64,000 nt of DNA, from NCBI RefSeq assembly GCF_035916875.1, contig NZ_JAXUHN010000092.1:62001-126000 (forward strand), given 5' to 3'. Positions 9,355-16,510 of this stretch are shown here, in pieces; the stretch's first letter is position 1; each line of letters opens with the position of its first letter. This DNA is from Methylomicrobium sp035916875. Lineage in GTDB: Bacteria; Pseudomonadota; Gammaproteobacteria; Methylococcales; Methylomonadaceae. Below the pieces are notes generated by a model. The model was given only the letters and a program-made list of their open reading frames with translations. It did no database searches and was not told the DNA's origin. The position numbers were made by a program, and so were the translations under genes.

Positions 9355-9445
9355 AGAGCGTCCCCTGATGGGAATTGAGAAATATAAGAAAGAAACAATT
9401 TTTTTCATGAAAGGATCAATAAATAATGGTATTGGCAGGTCAGCG

Positions 9446-9480
9446 CAGGATGGGTATCGCTTTCGCTTTACTCATCCTAC
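9446..9480. repeat. REP-like palindrome (GGATGGGTA type)
   Basis: An imperfect palindrome with arms AGGATGGGTA / TACTCATCCT around TCGCTTTCGCTT, ending in CCTAC. It lies between nirC and nirF in the nir operon. GTAGG/CCTAC ends also bound the long hairpin at 19989-20059 and are typical of REP-type elements. Confidence 0.6.
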
Positions 9481-9491
9481 ACAACTCATGC

Positions 9492-9800
9492 TTATTTTGG
9501 CTTCCCGCGCAAAACCCCAACCAGCCACAACGCTTCGCTGCGATTTATGAACGGCTGCCACGGCGGCATCGCGGTGCCCTGGCGTCCGTTCAGAATCGTA
9601 TCGGCCAGAAAGTCATCCGATTTGTCGGCCAGGGTTTCCGGCAGCAGGGCAGGACCCATGCCGCCTTTTAAGGTCAGACCATGACACGCTCCGCAATCCT
9701 GTTTCAAAAGATCGCGGAGCGCCTGCTGCCGCTCGGCCGAAATTTCGCCTGCCCATGACGGCAATGTCACCAGCAGTAGCGGCAGCAGTTTCCTGATCAT
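9492..9800 (-). CDS. nirC: Cytochrome c55x, NirC
   Basis: A 102-residue periplasmic c-type cytochrome with signal peptide (residues 1-17) and one heme site, C36-GA-C39-H40. A downstream MPPW (near residue 79) supplies the likely methionine ligand. NirC donates electrons during heme d1 maturation or to NirS in relatives. It overlaps the upstream cytochrome gene by 4 bases. Confidence 0.85.
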   Translation of the reverse strand: MIRKLLPLLLVTLPSWAGEISAERQQALRDLLKQDCGACHGLTLKGGMGPALLPETLADKSDDFLADTILNGRQGTAMPPWQPFINRSEALWLVGVLRGKPK

Positions 9801-10114
9801 GGATTGGCTTTTTGCCGGGCGTAATAGGCCGCGACATTCTCGATGTCATTATCAGACATCGATCCTGCGATAGCGTTCATGATGTCCGATTTGCGGGTCT
9901 TGTCCCGATACTGCTTCAATGCCATCTGCAAATACTCGACGTCACGTCCGGCCAAGGACGGAAACGGCGCATCGGCCGACGGCGTTCTGAGGCCGTGGCA
10001 ATGCGAGCAGACCTGGGCCGCACGCGCCTGGCCCGCATAAATGCTTGCGGCGTTCGCAGTTGTCGCGGCGAAAGCAACCAAAACTAGAGCACCGGTAATG
10101 ATCAGCGCTTTCAT
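9797..10114 (-). CDS. Class I cytochrome c, probable electron donor to NirS
   Basis: A 105-residue secreted monoheme cytochrome: signal peptide to about residue 22 (TTANAA), heme motif C36-SH-C39-H40, and later ALKQYRDKTRKSDIMNAIAGSMSD, whose Met probably completes the heme ligation. It resembles one half of cytochrome c4 or c553-type proteins. The position immediately after nirS, with a 4-base overlap, suggests it feeds electrons to the nitrite reductase, the role NirM plays in Pseudomonas. I do not call it nirM because the sequence is closer to the c4/c553 type. Confidence 0.85.
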   Translation of the reverse strand: MKALIITGALVLVAFAATTANAASIYAGQARAAQVCSHCHGLRTPSADAPFPSLAGRDVEYLQMALKQYRDKTRKSDIMNAIAGSMSDNDIENVAAYYARQKANP

Positions 10115-11694
10115 TGTTTCGCTCCTTTCGATTCTTCCGGCGACAGGCCGCGGGTGATGTATTTGGTGCGGCCGTGCGAGAAGATGCCGGCCGGGCTTTC
10201 CATCGGAATCGCGGCGACTTTTTCGAGTGAGGTCGAGTCGAATACCGCCACTTCGTCGCCATTGTAGCCGGCGCTGACATACAGGTATTTGCCGTCGGCG
10301 CTGTATTCAGGGAAGTAGGCATGGCCGCCGACATCCAAGGTCTTGACCACTTCCAAGGATTTCTTGTCGATCAGCTGAATCGTGCGCGCGCGTTTGTCCT
10401 TCGAAATGATGTCGACCGCGACATAAGGCGCGTTTTGATGCGCGGCTGGCGATTCGGTGCCGCCGGATACCGGTACTTGCTTGACGACTTCCATCTTGTC
10501 CAGATCCCAAACGCTGACGACCATCTTGTCGCAGTCGCCGAAGTTGGTGCCGAAGCCCAGCGTGCGGCCGTCGACTTCGACCGCCGCGCCGCCGCCGACA
10601 TGCGGCACGCAGCCCGCATCCAGCTTCTTGATGATCTTGCGTTCCTTCAGATCGATCGCGGTCACGATGCTGTCGTCATACGATGCGACCATCAGCTTGG
10701 TGCCATTGTGCGTCAGGAACGCATCGTGCAGATGGCGGCCGACGTTTTCAATCTTGGTTACCGGGAAATCGTCTTTCAAATCGACGACCCAAACCTGGCC
10801 GGCATTTTCCAGAGCGACAACCAGAACGTCGGCATACGGCGTGCCGATTACCATGCCCGAATCCGACGAAACCAGATTGCCGTCCGGATCGACACCTTCG
10901 AGCTCAAACGTTTTCAGCGGCTCGAGGGTGTCGGCGTTCAGGATCACTGCGTTATGCGGCACATAGGAACCGGCCATCAGGTATTTGCCGTCGCGGGAGA
11001 CGCCGAGGCCAGGCCCGTTGAAACCGGTCTTGATGCTGCGCACGACTTGCATCGAATACAGATCGACCTTGAAAATTTCGGCGGTGTCGTTCTTCACATA
11101 GGCCCAGCGCGGATTGACCGGGTTGTAGTCGATGATGTGCGCTGCCGCGTTAGTTGGGATTTCGCCGATTTTTTGATGGGTTTTGCTGTTGATGAATACC
11201 GCTTTCGAACCTTCGCCGCGGCCGTATTTGCCGCGCGCCGCTACGCCGATCACGTCGTCCATGTCGCCGATCGCATAGGTCGGCTTTTCCGGCAATTTGC
11301 TTTCGTCGGCCACCAACACCTTCAGCGACGCTTTCATGTCGTCGATCGTCCATGCCGGATTATCCAGCTTGGGCGTCGATTGCAGATGCTTGACCAGCCC
11401 GCGAATGTCGTCGTCCGACAATTTTCCGTAGAACGGAGGCATTAAGGTATCGAAGCTGCCGGACATCACGATCGTGCGCAACGCAGTCGGGCTGCGGCCT
11501 TTCAGTGTTTCGTTATTTAATGCCGGCGCCAGGAAGCCGCCGTGATCGGAGCCGTGGCAGCTCGCGCAATTGTCCTGATAAAGCTGATGGTATTTTTTCG
11601 CATCATCGGATGTGGCTTGTGCCCCTAACGGAAACAATGTTGCCGCGATGCTGGCGGCGAGCGTGCTGGATAGAAGCAGTTTGGCGGTTTTCAT
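10111..11694 (-). CDS. nirS: Cytochrome cd1 nitrite reductase NirS (divergent form)
   Basis: 527 residues from ATG 11694; the in-frame extension to 11736 is not signal-like. Signal peptide to about A27, then a small cytochrome c domain (C43-AS-C46-H47; likely second ligand M85 in LMPPF) and an eight-bladed d1 propeller. His186 fits the proximal d1 ligand. His323 (RHLHDAF) and His365 (VPHVGGG) are 42 residues apart, the same spacing as the catalytic pair His327/His369 of Pseudomonas aeruginosa NirS. It reduces nitrite to NO in the periplasm. It is about 40 residues shorter than typical NirS and diverges around the propeller, so the related NirN was considered. The paired histidines favour NirS. 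First gene of the nir operon. Confidence 0.8.
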   Translation of the reverse strand: MKTAKLLLSSTLAASIAATLFPLGAQATSDDAKKYHQLYQDNCASCHGSDHGGFLAPALNNETLKGRSPTALRTIVMSGSFDTLMPPFYGKLSDDDIRGLVKHLQSTPKLDNPAWTIDDMKASLKVLVADESKLPEKPTYAIGDMDDVIGVAARGKYGRGEGSKAVFINSKTHQKIGEIPTNAAAHIIDYNPVNPRWAYVKNDTAEIFKVDLYSMQVVRSIKTGFNGPGLGVSRDGKYLMAGSYVPHNAVILNADTLEPLKTFELEGVDPDGNLVSSDSGMVIGTPYADVLVVALENAGQVWVVDLKDDFPVTKIENVGRHLHDAFLTHNGTKLMVASYDDSIVTAIDLKERKIIKKLDAGCVPHVGGGAAVEVDGRTLGFGTNFGDCDKMVVSVWDLDKMEVVKQVPVSGGTESPAAHQNAPYVAVDIISKDKRARTIQLIDKKSLEVVKTLDVGGHAYFPEYSADGKYLYVSAGYNGDEVAVFDSTSLEKVAAIPMESPAGIFSHGRTKYITRGLSPEESKGAKQ

Positions 11695-11726
11695 TCTTTT
11701 TGGTCTCCCAGAATAGTTTTGAATCG

Positions 11727-11755
11727 ATATTAGCATGAATCGGCCAGCCGCTCAA
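11727..11755 (-). promoter_or_regulatory. Possible sigma-70 promoter of the nir operon
   Basis: On the minus strand TTGAGC, 17 bases, then TAATAT, about 33 bases before the nirS start. The -10 match is weak. No clear FNR/DNR-type box (TTGAT-N4-ATCAA) was found in the 400 bases upstream, so control by oxygen or nitrite is not evident. Confidence 0.3.
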
Positions 11756-12096
11756 GTTCAACAACGGTCGGTTTTACACGAAGCAATTGTATACTGATCG
11801 CATAACGTCGGACGAGTGGGTATGCACCGCTAAAGCTGACGGATGGACTTGCCGTAGGCAGGCCGAAAGTGTTGTAGCGAGCCATTAGTCTTTATCACTG
11901 AAAAGCTTCACATTCTATAGTAGAACTGCGTAAAATCGCCAGGGTAATGTGACGCATCCGTAGTGTATCCAGGATGTACAAACTTTCGATTATGATTTGG
12001 CACCGAAGAGCGAAGGCATGAAAAAACAGCTATCGAAATCCGAGCGTACGTGGCGAGCTACCCCCTGCATCGTTCACTCCATGATAATTTTATTTT
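11756..12096. other. Divergent intergenic region nirS / 12097 gene
   Basis: About 340 bases without a convincing gene. It holds a plus-strand promoter candidate TTCACA-N18-TAAAAT at 11907-11936, which could serve the gene at 12097. No repeat, tRNA or operator palindrome was recognised. A 36-codon ORF from about 12018 overlaps the next gene out of frame and is not supported. Confidence 0.5.
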
Positions 12097-13578
12097 ATGG
12101 CCGGCACCAAGACTCTTGGCATGCCTAAACACCGGTTAACCCGCTTTATTGCCTCCCGCCTGCCGCATGCGGTTATCAGTTGGCTGTTTCTGCGTGGTCT
12201 GGCGTTGATTTATCTGGCTGCTTTCGCCTCGATGGCTGTGCAAATCGAAGGCTTGATCGGTACACACGGCATCTTGCCAATCGATGTGAAACTGGCAGAA
12301 GCCGCCCGGTTTTATGGCAACGGCAAATATTGGGTGTTTCCGACGCTATTCTGGCTTGATGCTTCCGATCCGGCGCTAAAATCGGCCTGTTATGCGGGCA
12401 TTGCCGCGTCAATGCTGCTGCTATTGAATGTTCTGCAACGTCCGGCCTTGATATGTAGCTATCTGCTGTATTTGTCCATTACCGTGGCCGGGCAGGATTT
12501 CCTGTCGTTTCAGTGGGACGTGTTTTTGCTCGAAGCCGGGTTTATCGGCATCTTTTTGAGTTGGGGATCGTGGTTCAATGTATTTTTGTACCGCTGGCTG
12601 ATCGCGCGCTTCATGTTCATGGGCGGCATGGTCAAACTGGCCAGCGGGGATCCGGCCTGGGCCAAGCTGACCGCGCTGAATTATCATTACCTGACCGAAC
12701 CGTTACCCACGCCTCTGGCTTACACCGCTTATTTTCTGCCGGCATGGTTTCACAAGCTGTGCGTGGCGGGTGTCTTATTTATCGAACTGGCCGTGCCGTT
12801 TTTCGTGTTTCTACCTCGTCCTTTCCGTCTGTTCGCCGCGTGGAGCTTTATCGGCCTGCAAAGCGCGATCATCCTGACCGGCAATTATAATTTCTTCAAT
12901 CTGTTGACTATCCTGCTGTGCCTTTGGCTATTCGACGACCGGGATATGATTGCGCAATTGCCGGCGCGCCTGGTCGCCCGGATTCAAAAAATGCAGCCGC
13001 GACCCGGCCTCGGCGCGCATCTTTTCGTGGGATCATGGACCGTTCTCGTGCTGATCGTCTGTGCGATAACCGCCTGGATGCATAACACCCAAGGCCGGGC
13101 CGTGAAACCGTTGCGGTCGTTGGTACTATTCACCTCGTCTTTTTCAATGGTCAATCAATACGGCCCGTTTGGGGTGATGACGACCGAACGGCATGAGATC
13201 ATTATCGAAGGCTCCAATGACGGCAAAATCTGGCAGGCTTACGAATTCAACTATAAACCCGGCGATCTCAATCGCGGCTTGCGCTGGAACATTCCGCATC
13301 AGCCCCGGCTCGACTGGCAATTGTGGTTTGCGGCGCTGGAAAAACCTAAGCTCGATTCGTGGTTTGCGGCGTTCATGGCTCGCTTGCAGGAAGGATCCCC
13401 GCCGGTCTTGGCATTGTTGCGCGCGAACCCTTTCCCGGACCATCCGCCGATTTTTGTGCGCGCGATGTTATACCGGTATTCCTATGCAACGCCAGACCAA
13501 CGCGCGAAAACCGGCCAAATCTGGCGTCGGAAATTGATCGGCCAATATTGGCCTCCGACCGGTCCTGAATTCGATTAG
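12097..13578 (+). CDS. Lipase maturation factor (LMF1)-like membrane protein
   Basis: A 493-residue multi-pass membrane protein. Several hydrophobic helices lie in residues 25-330 and a soluble C-terminal part follows. Conserved LMF-type segments are visible: FLSFQWDVFLLEAGFIGIF, RFMFMGGMVKLASGD, and ILTGNYNFFNLLTILLCLWLFDD. The C-terminal part (GPFGVMTTERHEIIIEGSNDG; later LDWQLWFAAL) matches the second conserved block of bacterial LMF-family proteins. In vertebrates LMF1 helps lipases fold; the bacterial role is unknown. The start could also be ATG 12121; neither has a clear ribosome site. It is transcribed away from nirS and followed by yjbQ. Confidence 0.8.
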   Translation: MAGTKTLGMPKHRLTRFIASRLPHAVISWLFLRGLALIYLAAFASMAVQIEGLIGTHGILPIDVKLAEAARFYGNGKYWVFPTLFWLDASDPALKSACYAGIAASMLLLLNVLQRPALICSYLLYLSITVAGQDFLSFQWDVFLLEAGFIGIFLSWGSWFNVFLYRWLIARFMFMGGMVKLASGDPAWAKLTALNYHYLTEPLPTPLAYTAYFLPAWFHKLCVAGVLFIELAVPFFVFLPRPFRLFAAWSFIGLQSAIILTGNYNFFNLLTILLCLWLFDDRDMIAQLPARLVARIQKMQPRPGLGAHLFVGSWTVLVLIVCAITAWMHNTQGRAVKPLRSLVLFTSSFSMVNQYGPFGVMTTERHEIIIEGSNDGKIWQAYEFNYKPGDLNRGLRWNIPHQPRLDWQLWFAALEKPKLDSWFAAFMARLQEGSPPVLALLRANPFPDHPPIFVRAMLYRYSYATPDQRAKTGQIWRRKLIGQYWPPTGPEFD

Positions 13579-13630
13579 TTTGGGTTTCAGGCCGTGCTAT
13601 CATGCGCTTTTTCAGTGAGGGATCGCCTCG

Positions 13631-14050
13631 ATGTGGATACAAAAAGAATTTTCGTTGCCGCCGAAAAAACGCGGATTTCATTTGATCACGACTGAGATTG
13701 TTGGTGAAATCCCCGAGCTAAAGAATATCCAGTGCGGCTTGCTGCACCTGTTCATCAAGCATACTTCCGCATCGCTAACGATCAACGAAAATGCCGACCC
13801 CACCGTGCGCCAGGATTTGGAAAGCCATTTCAATGAGATCGTGCCGGAACGCGCGCCTTATTTTCTGCATGACTACGAAGGCGACGATGACATGCCTGCG
13901 CATATCAAAAACTGTCTGCTCGGTTCGAGCGTAACGATTCCGGTGACTCACGGCAAGCTGAATCTCGGGGTTTGGCAGGGGATTTATCTTTGCGAGCATC
14001 GGAATCATGGTGGAAGCCGGGAACTGGTTGTTACGCTGCAAGGCGAGTAA
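13631..14050 (+). CDS. YjbQ/UPF0047 family protein
   Basis: A 139-residue single-domain protein of the UPF0047 family, some members of which show weak thiamine-phosphate synthase activity. Recognisable features are GLLHLFIKHTSASLTINENADP, HNxxL-type metal-site residues around HFNEIVPE, and the C-terminal GTWQGIYLCEHRNHG-like stretch (here GVWQGIYLCEHR). The physiological substrate is unclear for the whole family. AGTGAGGGATC just before the ATG provides a ribosome site. Confidence 0.9.
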   Translation: MWIQKEFSLPPKKRGFHLITTEIVGEIPELKNIQCGLLHLFIKHTSASLTINENADPTVRQDLESHFNEIVPERAPYFLHDYEGDDDMPAHIKNCLLGSSVTIPVTHGKLNLGVWQGIYLCEHRNHGGSRELVVTLQGE

Positions 14051-14295
14051 AAATTATGTAAGCCTGGATTTGATCTGACGGTCTTTGCTGACTAAATCGG
14101 CGTAATCGTGCGGTGTTTGAGGTAAATAGCTCCTCACAAAATACCGAACCACAAATTGGCGTGAGTACAACGATATTTCCAGCTGGCCGCGGTACGCAAC
14201 CCCGGCCTGGACGTTTCAAGTCAGCCTGGAGACTTCAAGAAAATGAGCGGTTGGATTTACAAAACCCTTCCAACGTAGGTCAAGATCTTTGCGGA

Positions 14296-15531
14296 TTATT
14301 CAACTATTTGACTAATAATGATTTTATAACCCGTCGAGCCTGATACGGCGGCGTTATCTACCGTCCCGATCAAATCCCCCGGTTGTGTGACGGCCTGACC
14401 CGACTTGGAGATGCGCGCCAGCAATTTCACCTCGCTGAAATTCGATAATTTCATCGCCGGCATCATCGCCATCGTGTCGTCGAGCGTGACCTTGAGCGGC
14501 AGGTCGGAGACCTGTTTGCGCACGATCGCGAGCGGCATTTTTGGGCCGGTCAGCGCCTGGGCATAGATGAATAAGGTGTCGCCGGGGCTTGCGGCTTGCT
14601 GGAGTGCCGGCGACAGACTGACTTCGACGCTAATCGAAGCGGCCGCAGCGGCCGGTTGTTCGGTGGCTTGCGGCTCGCTCGCCGCCGCCTGCGCCTGGCC
14701 CGGGAGCCCGGCGATGATGTTCTGCATTTCCTTCCGTGGTTCTGAGCCTTCCGGCAACAAGGATTCGAGCTTCCGCCACAGCGTCGCGGCGCCCTGCGGG
14801 TCGCCTTGCTGCACCTTGGCGAGTCCGGCGAGCCAGAGGCCGTTCGGGTTTTCGGGTTCGAGTTTCAGCGCCTTGAAGATCAGTTCGGACGGCTTGCCGG
14901 CCAGATTCTTGTTCGCGGCGAAGGCCAGCGCTTCGGCATAGAGCAGCATCACGTCGGGCTTGTCGCCCATCAGCCGGTAGGCATTCCCGAAGGCGTCGGC
15001 GGCTTTCGGGAATTGTTCGAGATATTTATAGGACTTGCCGAGCATCAGCCAGCCTTCGGCGTCGTCGGGGTTCGCCTTCATCTTCTCGGCGAGACCCGCG
15101 ACCATTTTTTCGATGTCCGCGGGAGTCGGCATGCCCGCAGGCGCGGCCTGGGCGAGTTCTGCGTTGTGTTCGACCGCGTCGAAGCGTCCGAGCGCAAGAT
15201 ACAGGGAGCCTGCCAATACCGGCACCGCCACCGCGACCAGATAAACCATCCAGCGGCCCTGGGTATTGGCGGCCTTGACCTGGCTTTCGATCGAAAGATC
15301 GTCGTTGAGCGCGAGTTCCAGTTCGGTGACCTGTTCGTCGAATTGCGCCTGGCTGATGCCGCCGGCGTGCAGATTGTTTTTAAGTTCGGCCAGGCGAATC
15401 CTGGCGATTTCGATGTTGCGATGGTCGAGATCGGCCTGTTGCAATTCGCGCGCGCGCCACAAAGGAGGCAGGACAAACGCAAAGGCGACCAGGATAAATG
15501 CGGCCGCGATCAGAAAAAATACGATGTTCAA
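14296..15531 (-). CDS. ccmI: Cytochrome c maturation protein CcmI
   Basis: 411 residues. It starts at TTG 15531, where the TTG overlaps the ccmH stop (TTGA), an arrangement that implies translational coupling. Two N-terminal membrane helices (residues 3-22 and about 95-115) are followed by a TPR domain (DAEGWLMLGKSYKYLEQFPKAADAF and repeats, residues 150-260). A C-terminal beta domain follows (VEVSLSPALQQAASPGDTLFIYAQA), after an Ala/Gln-rich linker. CcmI holds apocytochrome c and presents it to CcmF/H for heme attachment. Last gene of the ccm operon; no T-rich terminator is seen after it. Confidence 0.92.
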   Translation of the reverse strand: MNIVFFLIAAAFILVAFAFVLPPLWRARELQQADLDHRNIEIARIRLAELKNNLHAGGISQAQFDEQVTELELALNDDLSIESQVKAANTQGRWMVYLVAVAVPVLAGSLYLALGRFDAVEHNAELAQAAPAGMPTPADIEKMVAGLAEKMKANPDDAEGWLMLGKSYKYLEQFPKAADAFGNAYRLMGDKPDVMLLYAEALAFAANKNLAGKPSELIFKALKLEPENPNGLWLAGLAKVQQGDPQGAATLWRKLESLLPEGSEPRKEMQNIIAGLPGQAQAAASEPQATEQPAAAAASISVEVSLSPALQQAASPGDTLFIYAQALTGPKMPLAIVRKQVSDLPLKVTLDDTMAMMPAMKLSNFSEVKLLARISKSGQAVTQPGDLIGTVDNAAVSGSTGYKIIISQIVE

Positions 15532-15986
15532 GAGCGGTCACCTTCATCCAGTAAGCGGCGAATCTTTTGCTGTTGTTCGTCGCTGAGCACCTGCTTTGGG
15601 CTGGTCTGTTTGCGTCGGATCAACACGATCACGAATAGCGCGCCGATCAGAAAAAACAGCACTGGGCCGAGCCAGAGCAGCAGCGTTTTGACTTTGAACG
15701 GCGGATTGTATAACACGAAATCGCCGTAGCGCTCGGTCATGAATTTCAGGACTTCGTCCTTCGACTGGCCTTTTTCCAGCATTTCGTAGACCTGCCTGCG
15801 CAGGTCGGCGGCGAGGTCCGCATTCGAATCGGCGATGGTCTGATTCTGGCAGACCAGGCAGCGCAGTTCCGAGGTCAGCGATTCGTAGGCCTCCTGCTGT
15901 TCGGGATTCTTGAATTCGCGGTACTCGACGCCGGCGCTGCCGAGGCCGGCCCACAACAATAAAGTGATCAGGGTCAGGATTTTCAT
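15528..15986 (-). CDS. ccmH: Cytochrome c maturation thiol oxidoreductase CcmH
   Basis: A 152-residue membrane-anchored protein with signal peptide (to about residue 18), the conserved LRCLVCQN motif (C43, C46) and a C-terminal membrane helix (LLLWLGPVLFFLIGALFVIVLI). CcmH keeps the CXXCH cysteines of apocytochromes reduced for heme ligation. This is the short form, with the TPR part supplied by the separate CcmI. The start overlaps the ccmG stop by 4 bases. Confidence 0.95.
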   Translation of the reverse strand: MKILTLITLLLWAGLGSAGVEYREFKNPEQQEAYESLTSELRCLVCQNQTIADSNADLAADLRRQVYEMLEKGQSKDEVLKFMTERYGDFVLYNPPFKVKTLLLWLGPVLFFLIGALFVIVLIRRKQTSPKQVLSDEQQQKIRRLLDEGDRS

Positions 15987-16510
15987 TCGGCTTGCAGTTT
16001 GGCGATCAGGGGCAAGAGGGTTTGCTGCACGGTTTCGGGCGTCACGGGGCCGGTATGTTTATGGCGGATGATGCCTTTCTTGTCGACCACGAAGGTCTCC
16101 GGCACGCCGTAGACGCCCCAGTCGATGCCGATCCGCCCTTCCTGATCGCTCACGCTCATGTCGTAAGGATTGCCGAGCTTGTTGAGCCAGTTCAAGGCAT
16201 CGTCGCGCGCATCCTTGTAATTGAGCCCGATGATCAGCGCCGCGTGCTGCTGCGCCAATTGGTTCAGCACCGGATGCTCGGCGCGGCACGACACGCACCA
16301 GGACGCCCAGACGTTGAACAGCCAGACCTTGCCTTTCAAATCCTCGGGCGACAGCTTCTGCTCGGGATTGTCGAGCTTCGCCGCGCTGAACGCCGGCGCA
16401 GGCTTGCCGATGAACGGCGACGGAATTTCGGTCGGATTCAGTTTCAGGCCGATCGCGAGAAACACGCCCATCACGATGAAGATGATCAGAGGGATCAGGT
16501 ATTTAAGCAT
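15983..16510 (-). CDS. ccmG: Periplasmic thioredoxin CcmG/DsbE
   Basis: 175 residues from ATG 16510, which overlaps the ccmF stop by 8 bases. One N-terminal membrane anchor (residues 3-22) is followed by a thioredoxin fold with active site W71-C72-VS-C75, the downstream cis-proline region YGVPETFVV, and the CcmG acidic stretch GIDWGVYG. It passes reducing power from CcmD/DsbD-type donors to CcmH. The longer in-frame ORF upstream lies inside ccmF and is discarded. Confidence 0.95.
   Translation of the reverse strand: MLKYLIPLIIFIVMGVFLAIGLKLNPTEIPSPFIGKPAPAFSAAKLDNPEQKLSPEDLKGKVWLFNVWASWCVSCRAEHPVLNQLAQQHAALIIGLNYKDARDDALNWLNKLGNPYDMSVSDQEGRIGIDWGVYGVPETFVVDKKGIIRHKHTGPVTPETVQQTLLPLIAKLQAE

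Noticed and set aside
11695..11830. Search for an FNR/DNR box (TTGAT-N4-ATCAA) controlling nirS
   Set aside because: Only partial half-sites (TTGTATACTGATC, TTGAACTTGAG) occur; neither is a credible palindrome.
11990..12015. TGGCACCGAAGAGC looked like a sigma-54 promoter
   Set aside because: The -12 GC is one base too close to the -24 GG and the TTGCA part is missing.
12018..12126. 36-codon plus-strand ORF (MKKQLSKSERTWRATP) before the LMF-like gene
   Set aside because: It overlaps the next gene out of frame, has no ribosome site and no family resemblance.
14051..14343. Plus-strand ORF at 14113-14343
   Set aside because: It runs into the antisense end of ccmI, has atypical composition and no ribosome site; I see nothing else definite in this 245-base gap.
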